Positions 33,853 through 36,517 of a stretch of 36,517 nucleotides of DNA are shown in pieces. The notes below the pieces were generated by a model. It saw only the letters and a list, made by a program, of their open reading frames with translations. It was not told the origin of the DNA and made no database searches. Origin of the DNA: Saprospiraceae bacterium. GTDB lineage: Bacteria; Bacteroidota; Bacteroidia; Chitinophagales; Saprospiraceae. How positions within the stretch are numbered: the first letter of the stretch is position 1; every line of letters starts with the position of its first letter. Location: NCBI GenBank assembly GCA_020628085.1, contig JAHDFQ010000010.1, forward strand, positions 4,171 through 40,687, read 5' to 3'. A program made the position numbers and the translations under genes.

Positions 33853-36024
33853 ATGAAGAACTTTTTACTCTTATTAATGTGCCTTATTGGCGGAGCAACA
33901 CTACACGCTCAAATTCTTTTTCAAGAAAATTTTGAAGGTAATGAGATACCAGATGGATGGTCAGTAGAAACCAATGCTACTGATGGTGGATGGATATCGG
34001 GAACGGCTAATAGCTTACAAAGTACTTCATGGCCCATTGAAGACAATGGCTCTAGAATTGTAGCCAGCAACGACGATGGCTGTAATTGTGATAAATCTCA
34101 AGATTTTCTGATCTTACCTCCTATGGATTTTACGGATGTTGAAGAACCAATTATTGAATTTCAATTGTATTATGGTGAACAAGCATATCAAGGTGCGCAG
34201 GAAGATGCCTACATAAAAGTTTCTACGGATAATGGTTCTAATTGGACGATTGTCGAAGAACTAAATGGCGCAATGGGCTGGCAAAGTGTAGGTGTTGGTT
34301 TGAGTGATTATGCTGGAATGGATGACGTTTTGATCGCCTTTCATTATGATGATAACGGCGGTTGGTTATACGGAATAGCAGTAGATGATGTGACCATTCG
34401 AGTGCCAATGGCATTGGATGTAGAATTAAATACTGTTGATGTCAAAGCATTCGGTGAAACGACTGACGAATTTCCAATTATTGGAACATTAGTCAACAAA
34501 GGTTTAAATACAATCAATTCCTTTGATGTCTCTTACACTGTAAATGGAGGAGACGCTGTTGTGGCAACATTTGATGATGTAAGCATTGGCTCTTTAAATA
34601 GTTATGAGTTTACACATCCTGAAATATGGGTTCCCAATACGGCAGGAACTTACGAAATAGACATTACCATTTCTAATCTCAACGGTGAAGAAGAAATGAA
34701 TATGGATGATAACTCATTAAGTGTGAGCGTGGATGTTTTTGAAAAAGTAGTCATTCCTAATCGAGTAGATTTGTTTTTAGAAGGAACACCGATTATTCGT
34801 CCAGTGGCATCAAGTTCAGACGATTTGGATAAACCTACCGATTTAGATTTCTTTCCAATTCTGGGTAAGAACGAGTTATGGGTCATCAATGAACGAAACG
34901 AGGACATCGGTGGAAGTACGGTGACACTTTATAATGCTGGTAAAGAAGATCAAGAAACATTGACAAGAGTAGATGGAAATGCTTGGCATTTTATGTCTCT
35001 ACCGACTGGAATTGCGTTTGCAGAAAATGGTTTTTTTGGAACATCTCCTGGTGTATTAGACGCCAATCATAGCGGTGGAACATTTACAGGTCCTACACTT
35101 TGGACAAGTGACCCAGATATTTATGCACGCCCTTCTGGTGGAAACGGTAGCCACATGGATATGCTACACGGTAGTCCCTACTCGATGGGAATTGCACATG
35201 AAGTAGACAACGTATATTGGATATTTGATGGATACAATGGTCATCCCGTTCGATACGATTTTGTAGAAGATCATGGTCCTGGTGCAGCCGACCACTCTGA
35301 TGGTAGAGTGCGTCGTTATACTGAAATAGAATTAGAAAGAGCAGGCGATATTCCAAGTCATTTGATCTTAGATAAAACAACAGGTTGGTTGTATATTGCT
35401 GATATTGGTAATAAGCGTGTATTAAGATTGAATATAGAATCTGGTTCAGTAATGCAGCAATTAAACGAAATTAATGAACCATTAGCAGAGCATTCAGAAA
35501 TGCACAATGTTGAATGGGAGGAAATCATTACAACGGGCTTAGATCAGCCTTGTGGAATCGAAGTATTAGAAAATCGTTTGTTGGTGAGTGATTATGCTAC
35601 TGGGGATATTATTATTTATGATATGAATAATGATTTTGAAGAAATGGGACGTATCGCAACAGGCCAAGCTGGAATCACAGGTATTAAAATTGGTCCAGAA
35701 GGAAATATTTGGTACACCAACCGAACGGCAAATGAGCTAAATGTTATTGAGCCAGATGAATTCAGTTCTACAGAAAACATACTACCTAATTCTTTTGCGA
35801 CCATTGCCCCTAATCCAACATCTGGATTGACAACAATTCAGTTGATTGAAGCAACCCCAGGTGTCGTGTATGTACTGGATACCAATGGACGTTTGATACA
35901 ACAAATGGCTATTACATCTACTAATCTACCTATTGATTTATCAGCCTACGCGTCGGGTTTATACACGATTAAAATACAAACGAACGACGGTATTCTAACC
36001 AAACGAATTACTGTTCAGAAATAA
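33853..36024 (+). CDS. Large T9SS cargo protein with choice-of-anchor-J-like, CARDB-like and propeller-like regions
   Basis: The 723-residue protein has a signal peptide (1-20, LIGGATLHAQ). Residues about 21-190 form a jelly-roll domain of the choice-of-anchor J / MAM-like type (FQENFEGNEIPDGWSVE, SQDFLILPPMDF, IAVDDVTIRV). A CARDB-like immunoglobulin fold follows (about 192-300, GTLVNKGLNTINSFDVSYTV), then a long region with NHL- or propeller-like features (PSHLILDKTTGWLYIADIGNKRVLRL; QPCGIEVLENRLLVSDYATGD; GIKIGPEGNIWYTNR). The last 75 residues or so (IAPNPTSGLTTIQL, YASGLYTIKIQTNDGILTKRI) form a type A T9SS sorting domain. It is therefore predicted to be surface-exposed or released. Function may be adhesion or binding; no catalytic motif was found. 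It is single-gene, with a terminator after it. Confidence 0.88.
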   Translation: MKNFLLLLMCLIGGATLHAQILFQENFEGNEIPDGWSVETNATDGGWISGTANSLQSTSWPIEDNGSRIVASNDDGCNCDKSQDFLILPPMDFTDVEEPIIEFQLYYGEQAYQGAQEDAYIKVSTDNGSNWTIVEELNGAMGWQSVGVGLSDYAGMDDVLIAFHYDDNGGWLYGIAVDDVTIRVPMALDVELNTVDVKAFGETTDEFPIIGTLVNKGLNTINSFDVSYTVNGGDAVVATFDDVSIGSLNSYEFTHPEIWVPNTAGTYEIDITISNLNGEEEMNMDDNSLSVSVDVFEKVVIPNRVDLFLEGTPIIRPVASSSDDLDKPTDLDFFPILGKNELWVINERNEDIGGSTVTLYNAGKEDQETLTRVDGNAWHFMSLPTGIAFAENGFFGTSPGVLDANHSGGTFTGPTLWTSDPDIYARPSGGNGSHMDMLHGSPYSMGIAHEVDNVYWIFDGYNGHPVRYDFVEDHGPGAADHSDGRVRRYTEIELERAGDIPSHLILDKTTGWLYIADIGNKRVLRLNIESGSVMQQLNEINEPLAEHSEMHNVEWEEIITTGLDQPCGIEVLENRLLVSDYATGDIIIYDMNNDFEEMGRIATGQAGITGIKIGPEGNIWYTNRTANELNVIEPDEFSSTENILPNSFATIAPNPTSGLTTIQLIEATPGVVYVLDTNGRLIQQMAITSTNLPIDLSAYASGLYTIKIQTNDGILTKRITVQK

Positions 36025-36048
36025 GAACATACAGTATATTTGTATACA

Positions 36049-36090
36049 AAAGCCACTAAATCTTCATCGAAGTTTAGTGGCTTTGCTGTT
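36049..36090 (+). terminator. Rho-independent terminator between the T9SS protein gene and rnpB
   Basis: A 12-bp stem (36049-36060 with 36073-36084) is extended by an inner CTTC/GAAG stem and followed by GCTGTTTTT on the plus strand. It lies 24 bases after the stop codon and may also serve rnpB from the other side. Confidence 0.8.
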
Positions 36091-36097
36091 TTTAAAA

Positions 36098-36494
36098 TCA
36101 AAAATTGCAGACCTATAAGCTGGATTTTGTCCTCCCGACGAATCGGAATGCTCTATCATTTATCTAGCACTAACCTCACGATTAGCGTCTATCTGCCTAC
36201 CCCTCGGCTCGGGCGAGCAACCCTTTTGCGACGAAATGAATCGCCCCAACACCGATGTACGTGACATTTCAACCCACAAGGTTTATCCGCCTTTCGATTT
36301 GCATCGAAACGCCGTGCGCTCTTACCGCACGTTTTCACCCTTTCCCTGACAAATCAAGGTGGTTATTTTCTGCGACACTTGCTGTCCTCGATTGCTCGAA
36401 GCCCATCCGTTAGATGGTGTGGTGCTCTACGTTGTCCAGACTTTCCTCATCTCCGAAAACTCGAAGCCGCGATAGAGTAGTCTGCAATTTTTGA
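36098..36494 (-). ncRNA. rnpB: RNase P RNA, class A
   Basis: RNase P RNA is the catalytic subunit that trims the 5' leader of tRNA precursors. On the minus strand the hallmark GAGGAAAGTCTGGAC (36434-36448) and ACAAAATCCAGCTTA (36116-36130) form the P4 core. Both differ from the usual GTCCGGGC / CCCGGC forms in compatible positions (TGG opposite CCA). The 5' and 3' ends pair as P1: an 18-bp perfect stem (36095-36112 with 36480-36497), longer than typical. The ending TATAGGTCTGCA is typical. At the window edge a TCTGTTTG (minus strand, 36517-36510) is a near match to a -7 box. A 74-codon frame at 36040-36264 overlaps it and is not a gene. Confidence 0.95.
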
Positions 36495-36517
36495 TTTAGC
36501 TCTTAATGACAAACAGA

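Noticed and set aside
36040-36264. 74-codon plus-strand frame at the right end
   Set aside because: It is antisense to the RNase P RNA, whose conserved core explains the region.

Overview
The window is AT-rich bacterial DNA from a member of the Bacteroidota. The signs are four secreted proteins with type IX secretion (T9SS) C-terminal sorting domains, DUF2147 and OmpA/PD40 proteins of Bacteroidota style, a TAnnTTTG-type promoter in front of the tRNA gene, and almost no Shine-Dalgarno sequences. A Saprospiria-like (Lewinella or relatives) origin is plausible but is inferred from protein style only. I see no prophage, CRISPR array or intact insertion sequence. Most of the window is chromosomal housekeeping and envelope content.

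Layout. 1-2526: two head-to-tail paralogous periplasmic thioredoxin-fold proteins on the minus strand, the first cut by the window edge. 3101-5541: the rod-shape operon mreB-mreC-mreD, with a terminator-like hairpin between mreB and mreC. 5556-12110: a minus-strand block with a PaaY-like hexapeptide protein, a T9SS-exported PHB-depolymerase-like esterase, a hypothetical protein, two tandem arylsulfotransferase-like T9SS proteins and a small Cys-motif periplasmic protein. 12327-17814: a lipoprotein MsrA-MsrB fusion, an RlmI-like rRNA methyltransferase starting with TTG inside the preceding terminator's T-tract, an anchored alpha/beta hydrolase, an aldo/keto reductase, a large nested inverted-repeat element and a GH73 glucosaminidase. 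18599-23393: a probable operon of a TPR protein, a PD40/CRD-like/coiled-coil/OmpA protein and an acidic protein coupled by a one-base stop/start overlap. 23461-28374: DUF2147, tRNA-Phe with promoter and terminator, an orphan HlyD-type adaptor, a MITE-like imperfect palindrome, a MacB/FtsX-type permease and an MscS channel. 28506-36024: a TPR/membrane-anchored class III adenylate cyclase, a fusion of an AmgK-like sugar kinase domain to a RapZ C-terminal domain, a MoxR ATPase, a small secreted protein and a large T9SS cargo protein. The window ends with the class A RNase P RNA gene (rnpB) on the minus strand.

How it fits together. Much of the content concerns the cell envelope: shape (MreBCD), peptidoglycan hydrolysis (GH73), peptidoglycan anchoring (OmpA protein), amino-sugar recycling or sensing (AmgK-RapZ fusion, inferred), periplasmic thiol and methionine-sulfoxide repair (thioredoxins, MsrAB), mechanosensing (MscS) and T9SS cargo. 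The most unusual items are the kinase-RapZ fusion, the TPR/propeller/OmpA cluster that resembles a split PorE, the terminator/start-codon overlap before the methyltransferase, and the two complex palindromic intergenic elements.
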